A stretch of 64,000 nucleotides of DNA, taken from the NCBI GenBank assembly GCA_017304475.1, contig JAFKKV010000009.1:186001-250000 (forward strand), in the 5' to 3' direction. The translations under genes and the position numbers were made by a program. The DNA comes from Hyphomicrobiales bacterium. Lineage in GTDB: Bacteria; Pseudomonadota; Alphaproteobacteria; Rhizobiales; Phreatobacteraceae. This document shows positions 1 to 8,712 of this stretch, piece by piece. The notes under the pieces were generated by a model. The model made no database searches. It was given only the letters and a program-made list of their open reading frames with translations, and was not told where the DNA came from. How positions within the stretch are numbered: position 1 is the stretch's first letter; every line of letters begins with the position of its first letter.

Positions 1-1
1 C

Positions 2-187
2 TGGGCCTTCGGCATCGGCGTCATGCTGCTCTTGATCGTCGCCATGCTCCTGGAAACGACCTGCCTGGTGCTGGCCGGCCGCGGCGCCGAGGCCGAGGCC
101 ATGCTGCACACCCGCACCTATGAAGAAGAAGCGGCCGAGGCGCTCGAGGCCGTCGGCGACACGCCCGCCACGGAGTCCCGGCCATGA
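2..187 (+). CDS. TRAP transporter small permease, C-terminal end (partial)
   Basis: The window opens inside this gene; 61 codons remain. The visible part starts with a hydrophobic stretch (about residues 1-26), which fits the last membrane helix of a DctQ-type small permease, and ends in an acidic, Ala/Glu-rich cytoplasmic tail. The stop overlaps the start of the next gene (ATGA at 184-187), and that gene is a clear DctM large permease. DctQ directly before DctM is the standard order, so the family is inferred mainly from context. The solute-binding protein that would give the substrate lies outside the window. Confidence 0.72.
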   Translation, partial: WAFGIGVMLLLIVAMLLETTCLVLAGRGAEAEAMLHTRTYEEEAAEALEAVGDTPATESRP

Positions 188-1560
188 TCGCGATCGTCTT
201 CCTGCTGATCCTCGCCGGCACCATGCTCGGCCTCAGCTTCACCGGATCCGGGCCGGCCAGCGGCCTGGTCGGCGAGATCCTGCTGCTGGTCGGCCTGTTC
301 GCGGTGTTTTTCGGCATGGGCATCTATGTCGGCGCGGCGCTGGGCGTCCTCGGCCTGATCGTCGGTTATGCCTTTTCCGACAGGCCGTTCTGGCTGTTCC
401 TCGGCCAGACGATCTGGAACCCGTCCTCCAGCTTCGTGCTGGTCGCGGTGCCCTTGTTCCTGCTGATGGGCGAGATCCTGTTGCGCGCCGGCCTGTCCGA
501 CCGGCTCTACCGCACCTTGAACATCTGGCTGAATCGCATGCCCGGTGGGCTCCTGCATACCAATATCGCGTCCTCGGCGATCTTCTCGGCGATCTCGGGC
601 TCGTCGGTCGCCACCGCTGCCACCATGGGCTCGGTGGCCCTGCCCTTCTTCAAGGGCCGGCCCTATGACCCGCGCATGGTGCTCGGCTCGCTCGCCGCCG
701 GCGGCGCGCTCGGCAATCTCATCCCGCCGGGCATCACCTTCATCATCTACGGGCTGATCACCGAAACCTCGGTCGGCGCGCTCTATATCGCCGCGGTCGG
801 CCCGAGCATCCTGGTGGTCGTGCTGTTCACCCTGGTGATCCTCTTGAGCGCCAAGAAGGCCGCGCCGCGCGACCCCAACGCGCCGCGCATCCCGATGCGC
901 GAGAAGCTGGCGAGCCTCGTCGACCTGACGCCGACCGCGGCGCTGATTCTGATCGTGCTCGGCACCATCTATGGCGGGCTGGCGACGCCGACGGAATCGG
1001 CGGCGCTCGGCGTGATCGCCGCCATCGTCTTCGCGGCGATCGGCGGCAAGCTCAGCTGGAAAATGCTCAACGACTCGGCGGAAGCGACCGCCCGCAACAC
1101 CGCGATGATCGGCCTCATCCTGTTCGGCGCCTATGTCCTGAACTTCGTGTTCACCGCGCTCGGCGTGCCCCAGGCGCTGGCCAAGCTCGTTTCCGAAATG
1201 CCGCTGCCGCCCTGGGCGATCATGATGATGATCATCGGCTTCTACCTGGCGCTGGGGACCTTCATGGAAGGCTTCTCGATGATCGTCACCACGATTCCCG
1301 TGATCTTTCCCGTCGTCACCGCCCTCGGCTACGACCCGATCTGGTTCGGCGTGATCGTGGTCATGCTGGTCGAGATCGCGCTGATCTCGCCGCCCGACGG
1401 CACCGTGCTCTATGTGCTGCAGGGCATGCGCAGGGATGGCGGCCCGATATCGGATGTTTTCTCCGGGGTGATGCCGTTCATGGGGGTCTATATCCTGGCC
1501 ATCGCCATCCTGATGGCATGGCCCGGCATCGCGCTCTGGCTGCCGGGCGTGATGAAGTAA
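184..1560 (+). CDS. TRAP transporter large permease (DctM family)
   Basis: A 458-residue inner-membrane protein with about a dozen hydrophobic segments, the normal size for the DctM subunit of a tripartite ATP-independent periplasmic transporter. It uses an ion gradient to move a substrate, usually a C4- or other carboxylate, handed over by a periplasmic binding protein. Family-like stretches include the Gly/Ser-rich loop around residues 137-155 (SSAIFSAISGSSVATAATMG) and a second pseudo-symmetric half with an LGTFMEGFSM segment. It is translationally coupled to the small permease by a 4-base overlap. The substrate cannot be deduced here. It is the last gene of its operon, since a hairpin follows at 1599-1617. 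Confidence 0.93.
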   Translation: MIAIVFLLILAGTMLGLSFTGSGPASGLVGEILLLVGLFAVFFGMGIYVGAALGVLGLIVGYAFSDRPFWLFLGQTIWNPSSSFVLVAVPLFLLMGEILLRAGLSDRLYRTLNIWLNRMPGGLLHTNIASSAIFSAISGSSVATAATMGSVALPFFKGRPYDPRMVLGSLAAGGALGNLIPPGITFIIYGLITETSVGALYIAAVGPSILVVVLFTLVILLSAKKAAPRDPNAPRIPMREKLASLVDLTPTAALILIVLGTIYGGLATPTESAALGVIAAIVFAAIGGKLSWKMLNDSAEATARNTAMIGLILFGAYVLNFVFTALGVPQALAKLVSEMPLPPWAIMMMIIGFYLALGTFMEGFSMIVTTIPVIFPVVTALGYDPIWFGVIVVMLVEIALISPPDGTVLYVLQGMRRDGGPISDVFSGVMPFMGVYILAIAILMAWPGIALWLPGVMK

Positions 1561-1598
1561 GCCGGCTCGCAATCATCGCTCACCGCCGCATCGCCCGG

Positions 1599-1617
1599 GC
1601 TGACGCTCCGCGTCAGC
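1599..1617 (+). terminator. Hairpin after the TRAP operon
   Basis: A perfect 8-bp stem GCTGACGC / GCGTCAGC closes on a 3-base TCC loop, 38 bases after the dctM stop. There is no clear T-run, as is common in GC-rich genomes, so calling it a terminator rests on position and stem quality. Confidence 0.5.
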
Positions 1618-1873
1618 TCGCCGGGGCGAAAAGCCGAGCGTGGCCAAGCGGTTCACATTGCGTTCAGATGATGCCATTCATGGAGGAAGCTACACTCCCT
1701 TCGGGGTGGTGCGAGCGGGGCCGCGGGGCAATTGTTTCGCCAGTTTTCCGGCGGGTGTGTCTTTATTAACCGCCGTGGCCTCGCTATAGCACCAACCCAA
1801 AGCTCACCCGATGATTGCCGGGGATCGCGGCGCCTGTCGCCGATGGTTCCGGCCTAGAGACGAAAGCTCGGAT
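1618..1873 (+). other. Intergenic leader before the fusion gene
   Basis: No convincing gene. The GC content drops around 1725-1770 (runs of T and A, including CTTTATTAAC at 1761-1770), as expected of a promoter region for the gene starting at 1874. I could not assign clear -35 and -10 boxes. Confidence 0.35.
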
Positions 1874-4036
1874 ATGACGCGTGTCGCGATCGTGGGTGGC
1901 GGGCCGGGCGGCCTGTTCACCAATTATCTCCTCGACCGGTTCTGCGATGGCCTGTTCACCGCGACGCTGTTCGAAGCATCCGACCGCCTCGGCGGCAAGA
2001 TCGTCACCGACCGCTTCGAAAAGGGCAATTCGCTGTTCGAGCGCGGCGTGGCCGAATATTACGACTATTCGCATTTCGGCCCGGACCCGCTGAAGCGCAT
2101 CATCACCGAGGTGATGGAGCTCGATGTCGTGCCGATGGATGGCAAGGGCGTCATCCTGGGCGACGCGATCCTCAACACCAAGCGCGACATCAAGAAGCAT
2201 TTCGGCGACGCCACCGTGAAGGCGCTCGACGCCTTCATCGCGGAATGCCGCCAGCTGTGCACGCCCGATGAATATTACGAGGGCTATTCCGGCGACGACA
2301 ACAAGCACCCCTGGGCCGGCAAGAGCTTCCGCGACGTGCTCGACGCGATCCCGGACGAGACCGCCCGGCGCTATATCGAGGTCGCCGCGCGGTCCGACGT
2401 CGCCACCGAGGCGCAGCTGACCAATGCGCTGAACGGCCTGAAGAACATCCTGATGGATGATCCGAAATATCTCCGGCTCTATTCGATCGTCGGCGGCAAT
2501 GACCAGCTGATCGAGGGCCTGAAGAAGCGCATCTCGGCCAAGGTGATGCTGCAGAGCCGGGTCGCCAAGATCGCCCGCAACGAGGACGGCACCTACAAGC
2601 TCTCGGTCCGCCGCAACGGCAAGACCGAGATCCACGAATTCGACCATGTCGTGGTGGCGCTGCCGAACTATTGGGTCAGCCAGATCGAGTTCGAGGGCCG
2701 CGAGGCCCGCATGGCGATCCAGAAGCATCAGTCGCGCTACGACAATCCCGCCCATTACCTGCGCGTCACCGCGCTCTTCAAGAAGCCGTTCTGGAACGAG
2801 CATTTCCAGGGCAGCTACATCATGTCGGACGCGTTCGGCGGCTGCTGCATCTATGACGAAAGCGCGCGCCATCCTTCCAAGCACGGCGTGCTCGGCTGGC
2901 TGATCACCGCGACCGAAGCGCTCGCCTTGTCCAATCTCGACGACGAGACGCTGATCCAGCGGGCGCTGGATTCGCTGCCCACCGAACTCCTGCCGCTGGC
3001 CAAGAAGCAATTCGTCGAGGCCAAGGTACAGCGCTGGGTCGGCACGATCTCGGGACTGCCCGGCGGCAATCCGGCGCCGGAACTGCGCGACCGTCACCAG
3101 CCTGACGGCAAGGTGCTGCCGAACCTCTATCTGGTCGGCGACTACCTGTTCGATTCGACCGTCAATGGCGCCTATGATTCGGCCAATTTCGTCGTCGACA
3201 TGATGATGGGCAAATTGCGCGGAGCCGCCTATTCGGGCGCCCAGAAGAAGGGCGACGCCAGCAAGCTCAAGGGCGTGGTCGAAGAGGGCTTCGTCGAATC
3301 GACGTTGACCAACGACTATCACGACGAATATGCGGTCGGGCTGTCCTACGAGGAATCGTTCCGCGAATATTTCGACGAACAGTACAATGCCGACCTCTAC
3401 GAGTGCATTTTCGGCATCAAGGCGCCCTATAACCTGCTCGATGTCGGCTCGGCCAGCGGCCTGACGCTCGAATGTTTCGCCAATATCGGCATCGACGCCT
3501 GGGGCATCGAGAACAATCGCCACGTTCACGCCCAGACCCCGAAGAACTGGCTGCATCGCAACCTGCTCGGCGACGTCACCAAGCTGCCCTTCGAGGACCA
3601 GTCCTTCGACGTCATCTACGACACGTGCCTGTGCTACGTGCCCGAGGACCTGATCGACGCGGCGATCAAGGAGCTCTACCGGGTCACCCGCATCGGCATC
3701 TTCTTCGGCGGCATCACCGCCGACATGACCCGCGAAGTGATCGAATATCATGACGTCTTCGACGGCGTGCTGACGCTGGAGACGACCTGGCAGTGGTCGG
3801 AGCGCTTCCAGCGCCACGGCTGGCGCCCGGCGGTGCACGACCAGAAGATCCTCAAGAAGGCCTGGAAGATCGAATGCGACGCCAATGAGGGCGACTTCCC
3901 GTGGTATCCGGACATGGAGACCATGCGCTACTGCTTCTACGCCAAGCCGGATGCGGCCCAGTGGGTCGCCAAGCTGATGGCCGGCCGCGAAAAGGGCCCG
4001 ACCAGCAAGATCCGGACGGCGGCGGCGGCGCGCTGA
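1874..4036 (+). CDS. FAD-dependent amine oxidase-like protein fused to a SAM methyltransferase
   Basis: A 720-residue two-domain protein. Residues 4-42 form a Rossmann FAD site: VAIVGGGPGG, then the ribose-binding Glu34 and DRLGGK, as in flavin-containing amine oxidases, protoporphyrinogen oxidase and phytoene desaturase. The matching C-terminal FAD motif of that half is YLVGDYLF (about 419-426), followed by NGAYDSA. After a linker (about 450-500) comes a class I methyltransferase fold. Its SAM motif LLDVGSASG is at 521-529, GIENN serves as the acidic motif II, and GDVTKLPFEDQSFDVIYD is typical of Methyltransf_11 proteins. The ATG at 1874 is chosen because it places the FAD motif at residue 4; a frame-open extension to 1811 looks non-coding. 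An ABC exporter and a hydrolase follow on the same strand. The substrate is unknown. I do not recognise this fusion as a characterised enzyme. Confidence 0.88.
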   Translation: MTRVAIVGGGPGGLFTNYLLDRFCDGLFTATLFEASDRLGGKIVTDRFEKGNSLFERGVAEYYDYSHFGPDPLKRIITEVMELDVVPMDGKGVILGDAILNTKRDIKKHFGDATVKALDAFIAECRQLCTPDEYYEGYSGDDNKHPWAGKSFRDVLDAIPDETARRYIEVAARSDVATEAQLTNALNGLKNILMDDPKYLRLYSIVGGNDQLIEGLKKRISAKVMLQSRVAKIARNEDGTYKLSVRRNGKTEIHEFDHVVVALPNYWVSQIEFEGREARMAIQKHQSRYDNPAHYLRVTALFKKPFWNEHFQGSYIMSDAFGGCCIYDESARHPSKHGVLGWLITATEALALSNLDDETLIQRALDSLPTELLPLAKKQFVEAKVQRWVGTISGLPGGNPAPELRDRHQPDGKVLPNLYLVGDYLFDSTVNGAYDSANFVVDMMMGKLRGAAYSGAQKKGDASKLKGVVEEGFVESTLTNDYHDEYAVGLSYEESFREYFDEQYNADLYECIFGIKAPYNLLDVGSASGLTLECFANIGIDAWGIENNRHVHAQTPKNWLHRNLLGDVTKLPFEDQSFDVIYDTCLCYVPEDLIDAAIKELYRVTRIGIFFGGITADMTREVIEYHDVFDGVLTLETTWQWSERFQRHGWRPAVHDQKILKKAWKIECDANEGDFPWYPDMETMRYCFYAKPDAAQWVAKLMAGREKGPTSKIRTAAAAR

Positions 4037-4042
4037 CCGGAA

Positions 4043-4124
4043 GGCCCTTGCGAGGGCCGATCGGTGGCTCGCCTATTCTAACGATTGCGTTACCATGGCC
4101 GGGACGGTATCGCCTCCCGGCCAT
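4043..4124 (+). terminator. Two hairpins after the fusion gene
   Basis: GGCCCT-TGCG-AGGGCC (4043-4058) is followed by a longer-loop stem ATGGCCGGG (4095-4103) / CCCGGCCAT (4116-4124). They lie in the 207-base gap before the exporter gene. They may terminate or attenuate transcription, so the exporter may have its own promoter or be expressed by read-through. Confidence 0.4.
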
Positions 4125-4243
4125 TCGCTTGAGTTAAGGCGGGCGGCCGGCGCCGGGCGCGCCTTGGGTGAACAACAGTCTGCCGCGAGGCGTTCAGTGA
4201 AACCACGATATCGACGCGTCTCGAGCCGACCGTTGCTGAAGCC

Positions 4244-6079
4244 ATGATCAGCGAAAAGACGATGGCCGATCCGGACGACGAGCTGGACGAGGAAGAGGAG
4301 GACGTCAGTGCCGACGACGTCAAGGCGATCATCGCCTTCCTCGCGCCCTTCGGCAAACCCTACAAGGCGCTGTTCGTCCTGCTCGGGCTCCTGGTGCTGG
4401 TGGAAGCCGCGCTCAACTTCTCGTTTCCGCTGGTCACCCAATATCTGATCGACGAAGGCCTCATCAAGAAAGAGTGGGAGGCCCTGGTCAAATCGCTCGT
4501 CTTCATGGGCATTGCCGCGGTGACCGTCTCCATGGTCGCCCTGCTCGCCGACTATATCTACACCCGGGTCTTTTCCGACATCGTCCGGGACATTCGTCAG
4601 CACCTGTTCGGCCATGTGCAGACCATGTCCATGCCGTTCTTCCACACCACCCCGACCGGCACCGTGCTGTCGCGCTTTTCCGGCGACCTGGTGGCCATCG
4701 AAACCGGCATTGTCGGCGTCGTGCCGCTGTTCATCATGCCGTTCCTGGAGGTGATCTACGCGTCGATCCTGATGTTCATGTTCGACGTCTGGCTCGGCAT
4801 GATCGGCTCGCTGATCTTCCCGCTGATCCTGTGGTGGCCACGCATCTTCGCCCGGCGTGCCTTCACCTATTCCTATGACAAGCGGCTGACCGAGGGAAAA
4901 CTGCTCGGCGCCGTCCAGGAAAACGTCGCGGCCCAGCCGGTCATCAAGGCCTTCGGACTCGCCGGCCGCGCCCGGTCCGATTTCGGCATCCTGAACACGT
5001 CCTGGCAGACCATTGCCCGGCGCACCAATTTCACCAGCGCGCTGGTCGAGCGCACCGCGCAGACCGGCCTCTATGTCATCCATATCGGCGTCTTCGCGCT
5101 CGGCGCCTACTGGGCCTATACCGAGCGGATCACGGTCGGCACCATCATCGCCTTCGAAGGTGTCTTCCTGTCGATGGGTTATGCGCTGACCAATGTCACG
5201 CAATATGTGCCGACCATGGCCCAGGCGGCCGGCTCGATCCGCCATCTCAACGACCTCCTGGCGATCAAGCCGACCATGGTCGACCCGCCCGGCGCGCCGC
5301 CGCTGAAGCCGTTCGAGCGCGAAATCGTGTTCGACAATGTGGCGTTCAACTATCCCGGCTCCAGCTTCCGCACCGAGGGCCTGGCGGTGACCCTGCCGAA
5401 GGGATCCTTCCTCGGCATTGTCGGGCCGAGCGGCTCGGGCAAGAGCACCTTTCTCAACCTGCTGATGCGGTTCTACGACCCGGTCGAGGGAGCGGTGCTG
5501 ATCGACGGCGTCGACATCCGCACCGTCGCGCAGGAATCGCTGCGCGCCCAGATGGCGGTGGTGTTCCAGGAAAGCTTCCTGTTCAACACCTCGATCGCCG
5601 ACAATATCCGCATGGGCAATCCGCAGGCGACCATGGAGGACATCCATGAGGCGGCACGCCAGGCCGAGGTGCACGACTTCATCCTGTCGCTGCCCGACGG
5701 TTATGACACGCCGGTCGGCGAGCGCGGCGGCCAATTGTCCGGCGGCCAGCGCCAGCGCGTCGCCATCGCCCGGGCGCTGGTGCGCAATCCCGCCCTGCTG
5801 ATCCTCGACGAGGCCACCAGCGCGCTCGATGCCGGGACCGAATCCAAGCTCAACGATACGCTGCGCCGGATCGCGCAAACCCGGACCGTCGTCAGCGTCA
5901 CCCACCGGCTCGGCAGCGTCACCACCGCCGACCGCATCATCGTGCTGGAACATGGCCGGATCGCCGAGACCGGCACGCATCACGACCTGGTGGCGCTCGG
6001 CGGCCTCTACGCCTCCATGTGGGCACGCCAGCGGGCGGTCCGCCAGAGCGACATGGAAGACGAAGAAGCGGAAGAGTAA
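4244..6079 (+). CDS. ABC exporter half-transporter (membrane domain plus ATPase)
   Basis: A 611-residue protein of the MsbA/lipid-drug exporter architecture. A very acidic N-terminal tail (about residues 7-25) precedes six membrane helices (about 30-320) and a C-terminal ATPase. Motifs are complete: Walker A GPSGSGKST (394-402), Q-loop VVFQESF, signature LSGGQ (498-502), Walker B LLILDEATSALD (518-529) and the switch His in SVTHRL. It should work as a dimer that exports a hydrophobic or amphipathic compound from the cytoplasm or inner leaflet. A second ATG at 4262 is a possible start. The stop overlaps the next gene (TAATG). Lying between an oxidase-methyltransferase and a hydrolase, it may export their product; that is inference. 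Confidence 0.93.
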   Translation: MISEKTMADPDDELDEEEEDVSADDVKAIIAFLAPFGKPYKALFVLLGLLVLVEAALNFSFPLVTQYLIDEGLIKKEWEALVKSLVFMGIAAVTVSMVALLADYIYTRVFSDIVRDIRQHLFGHVQTMSMPFFHTTPTGTVLSRFSGDLVAIETGIVGVVPLFIMPFLEVIYASILMFMFDVWLGMIGSLIFPLILWWPRIFARRAFTYSYDKRLTEGKLLGAVQENVAAQPVIKAFGLAGRARSDFGILNTSWQTIARRTNFTSALVERTAQTGLYVIHIGVFALGAYWAYTERITVGTIIAFEGVFLSMGYALTNVTQYVPTMAQAAGSIRHLNDLLAIKPTMVDPPGAPPLKPFEREIVFDNVAFNYPGSSFRTEGLAVTLPKGSFLGIVGPSGSGKSTFLNLLMRFYDPVEGAVLIDGVDIRTVAQESLRAQMAVVFQESFLFNTSIADNIRMGNPQATMEDIHEAARQAEVHDFILSLPDGYDTPVGERGGQLSGGQRQRVAIARALVRNPALLILDEATSALDAGTESKLNDTLRRIAQTRTVVSVTHRLGSVTTADRIIVLEHGRIAETGTHHDLVALGGLYASMWARQRAVRQSDMEDEEAEE

Positions 6080-7143
6080 TGGCCGAGACCCGCGCCCGGG
6101 ACCACGACGCTTCGCGCCCGCCCAGCCCCCTGCACTTCACCGCCGTCCCGACGCCGCAGCCGGGCGAGGTCGCCGAACTCGCGCCCGGCCTCGCATGGGC
6201 GCGGCTGCCGCTGCCCTTCATCCTCAACCACGTCAATGTCTGGTTTCTCGACGAAGGGCAGGCCTGGACGGCGGTCGATGCCGGCATTGAATCGCCGGAA
6301 ATGCGCGCGCTCTGGGAGGCCATGCTGGCCGGGCCCCTCGGCGGCCGGCCACTCGCCAGGCTAGTGGCGACCCACGGCCATACCGATCATGTCGGGCTTG
6401 CCGGCCACCTGGTCGAGCGCCACGGCATTCCGTTCGCCTCGACCTTGATCGAATGGCTATGGGCGCGCATCCGCCATGCCGACAGCCACGAGCCGCCCAA
6501 GCCGCATGTCGCCCAATATATGGCGCGCAACGGCTGCGACGCCGCGCTGGTCAAGCGCTTCGCCACCGACCGCTCGACCTTCGCGACGGCGCTCGGACCG
6601 CCGCCGCGCCAGATCGAGCGGCTGCATGACGGCGCGATACTGGCGATGGGCGGCCGCGACTGGCAGGTCATGACGGCCGGCGGCCATACCGAGGAACATG
6701 CCTCGTTCTACAGCGCGGCCGATCATATCCTGATCGCCGGCGACCAGGTTCTGTCGCATATCACGCCGGTCATCGGCGTCTTTCCGGGCGAGCCGGATGC
6801 CGACCCGCTGGCCGAATATCTCGCCTCGCTCGACCGTTTTACCGCCTTGCCGGAAGACACGCTGGTGCTGCCCTCGCACGGCCTGCCGTTCCATGGCCTG
6901 CATCTCAGGCTGAAGGCCCTGCGCGACCACCACGTCAAGCGGCTCGACCGGCTGCACCAGGCGCTCGACCGTCCCATGTCGGCCTATGAGGCGGCGGTCG
7001 TGCTGTTTCCCCGGGCCATGGGCGACGGCCATGCCTATCTGGCCATCTCGGAGACGCTGGCCCATCTGCATCGGCTGCGCGGCGACGGGCTGGTCGATGT
7101 CGAGACCGACGCGGCGGGCGTGCGGCTGTTCGCCCGGCATTAG
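6079..7143 (+). CDS. MBL-fold metallohydrolase (copy 1)
   Basis: A 354-residue metallo-beta-lactamase-fold protein. The metal-binding signature THGHTDH is at residues 98-104, and further His/Asp ligands are likely in GGHTEEH and GDQVL. An extra C-terminal helical domain with a winged-helix look (about 270-354) resembles the LACTB2/glyoxalase II-like group that hydrolyses thioesters, lactones or phosphodiesters. The ATG overlaps the exporter stop by one base, so the two are translationally coupled. It is clearly related to the protein at 40773-41819: both carry RLPLPF followed by a DHVN/NHVN segment, the same signature spacing and a similar C-terminus. The substrate is unknown. Confidence 0.88.
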   Translation: MAETRARDHDASRPPSPLHFTAVPTPQPGEVAELAPGLAWARLPLPFILNHVNVWFLDEGQAWTAVDAGIESPEMRALWEAMLAGPLGGRPLARLVATHGHTDHVGLAGHLVERHGIPFASTLIEWLWARIRHADSHEPPKPHVAQYMARNGCDAALVKRFATDRSTFATALGPPPRQIERLHDGAILAMGGRDWQVMTAGGHTEEHASFYSAADHILIAGDQVLSHITPVIGVFPGEPDADPLAEYLASLDRFTALPEDTLVLPSHGLPFHGLHLRLKALRDHHVKRLDRLHQALDRPMSAYEAAVVLFPRAMGDGHAYLAISETLAHLHRLRGDGLVDVETDAAGVRLFARH

Positions 7144-7276
7144 GGCATTCGCCCTGCCGCGCCGGCAGGCCGGAGATGGTTTGTTCTGCGCAAGCGCCTG
7201 AAAAGGCAAGGCCATTCCCTTCCGCCCTGAGACCCAAGCCTTTACAATTCCTCATCTTTCTTGGGGATGTCGGGCC

Positions 7277-7597
7277 ATGGCGAGCGTTGGCGGCGAAACA
7301 GGCGGGACGAGCGGCAACGCTTTCGGGCGCATGGTCGCGACGATCCGCCGGTCATTCGCCGCCGAGGATCATTGCCGCCTGTGGACCCTCACGGTCGACG
7401 GCGCGGTGGCCGGCGCACTGTTTCGCGAAGGCGACCGGCTGGAACTCGCATTGTTCGACGGCGCCGATCCGCGCCTCGCCGATTTCGACGGCCCTGTGCG
7501 GGAACCCGCCGCGCTCGAGCAGGCGCTGGCCGCCCGGCTCGGCGGCGCGGGCGACGTGTCGCGCGTCAAGCTGAACCCGATGCCGGCCTGGGTCTAG
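7277..7597 (+). CDS. Small hypothetical protein (106 aa)
   Basis: Not recognised. Codon use is typical of the surrounding genes, with G/C at nearly every third position, which supports real coding. It has no signal peptide or membrane helix and looks like a small cytosolic alpha/beta protein with a central LWTLTVDGAVAGALFREGD segment. A purine-rich GGGGAT lies a few bases before the ATG. It stands between the MBL hydrolase and the convergent YeiH-like gene, only two bases from the latter's stop. No function is assigned. Confidence 0.55.
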   Translation: MASVGGETGGTSGNAFGRMVATIRRSFAAEDHCRLWTLTVDGAVAGALFREGDRLELALFDGADPRLADFDGPVREPAALEQALAARLGGAGDVSRVKLNPMPAWV

Positions 7598-7599
7598 CG

Positions 7600-8610
7600 T
7601 CAGGCGAGGCCGAGGGACCGGATCAGCAGAAGGCTGATGCCGCCGAGCACCGCAAGCGACATGACCGCCGCGGCCGTGACCCGGCCGCCGGCCGCGCCCA
7701 GGACGCGGGCATCGACGCCGAGGCCGAGCGCGGCCATGGCGATGATCGTCAGCGCGGTGGAGATCCGGCCGAGGGAAGCGACCGCCACATCCGGCACCAG
7801 GTCGAAGGAGCGCAGCGCCATCAGCGCGAGAAAGCCCAGGATGAACCAGGGCACCAGCCGGTGCGCCGGCTGAGGTCGGTCGCCGCCGGCGCGGAGCGCC
7901 AGCGTCAGGATGACCGGGCCGAGCATGAGCACCCGCACGAGCTTGACCAGCGTGCCGACCTGGACGCTGATGAGTCCGACCGGCGCGGTGGCTGCCAGCA
8001 CCTGCGGCACGGCATAGACGGTGAGCCCCGCGAAGACGCCATATTGCAGGGGCGAGAGCCCGAGGACGGGGGCCAGCAACGGCAGGCAGAGCACCACGAC
8101 CACGCCCAGCGCGGCGGTGAAGGCGATCGAGGCGGCGACGTCATTGCCGTCGGCGCCGATGACCGGCGCGGTCGCGGCAATGGCCGAATTGCCGCAAATC
8201 GAATTGCCGCAGGCGACCAGGAGGGCCAACCGGTGCGACAAGCCGAAGGCCCGGCCGATGCCGTAGCTCGCCAGGATGGCCGTCACCACGACGGCGGCGA
8301 TGCCCGCGATGAGCAGCGGGCCGGCGGCCGCCAGCGCCGCCGCCGAGACCGTGGCGCCGAGCAGCACCACCGCCCATTCCAGCACGGTCTTGGCGGCGAA
8401 TTCGATGCCGCTGTCGTAGCGTGGGCCGAACCGGAGCACGGTCCGCAGCGCCATTCCGGCCAGAATGGCCAGCACCAGGGCTTCGAGCCAGGGCCGCCCG
8501 AACAGCCAGACCTGCACCTGTTCGAGCAGGACGGCGAGCCCGGCTATGGCGACGCTGAGGCCGAGGCCCGGCAGGATGGCATGGCGTCTGACGATGGCGG
8601 CTGCGGGCAT
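7600..8610 (-). CDS. YeiH/UPF0324-family membrane protein (putative sulfate exporter)
   Basis: A 336-residue protein with about ten hydrophobic helices and the conserved CGNSICGNSAIAATAPVIGA region of the UPF0324 family, annotated as putative sulfate exporters. I chose the ATG at 8610 because GGAG sits 8 bases upstream; an ATG at 8643 would add 11 residues. It is divergent from a LysR gene, the same arrangement as yeiH/yeiE in Escherichia coli. Here the pair lies next to the sulfate-assimilation operon. That fits a role in sulfur-oxyanion balance, but transport activity in this family is not well established. Confidence 0.82.
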   Translation of the reverse strand: MPAAAIVRRHAILPGLGLSVAIAGLAVLLEQVQVWLFGRPWLEALVLAILAGMALRTVLRFGPRYDSGIEFAAKTVLEWAVVLLGATVSAAALAAAGPLLIAGIAAVVVTAILASYGIGRAFGLSHRLALLVACGNSICGNSAIAATAPVIGADGNDVAASIAFTAALGVVVVLCLPLLAPVLGLSPLQYGVFAGLTVYAVPQVLAATAPVGLISVQVGTLVKLVRVLMLGPVILTLALRAGGDRPQPAHRLVPWFILGFLALMALRSFDLVPDVAVASLGRISTALTIIAMAALGLGVDARVLGAAGGRVTAAAVMSLAVLGGISLLLIRSLGLA

Positions 8611-8688
8611 GGCGATCACTCCGGCATTGGCAGCCGAAGGCATGCGCCTGCATGACTGTTCAATCCATCGCGAAGTAATGCATATTAT

Positions 8689-8705
8689 GTTCGATTGGAT
8701 CGAAC
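8689..8705. promoter_or_regulatory. Perfect dyad in the yeiH/lysR divergent promoter
   Basis: GTTCGAT-TGG-ATCGAAC is a perfect 7-bp inverted repeat with a 3-base centre, ending 7 bases before the lysR ATG. A related but imperfect stretch (GTTCAATCCATCG) lies about 30 bases further left, next to AT-rich ATGCATATTATG. The position suits an autoregulatory LysR-type operator controlling both divergent genes. Confidence 0.55.
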
Positions 8706-8712
8706 GGATATC

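Noticed and set aside
118..1572. Long minus-strand open frame opposite the TRAP permease
   Set aside because: Its translation is low-complexity (His, Asp, Glu, Arg, Gly-rich), typical of the reverse reading of a GC-rich gene. The plus strand encodes a clear DctM permease.
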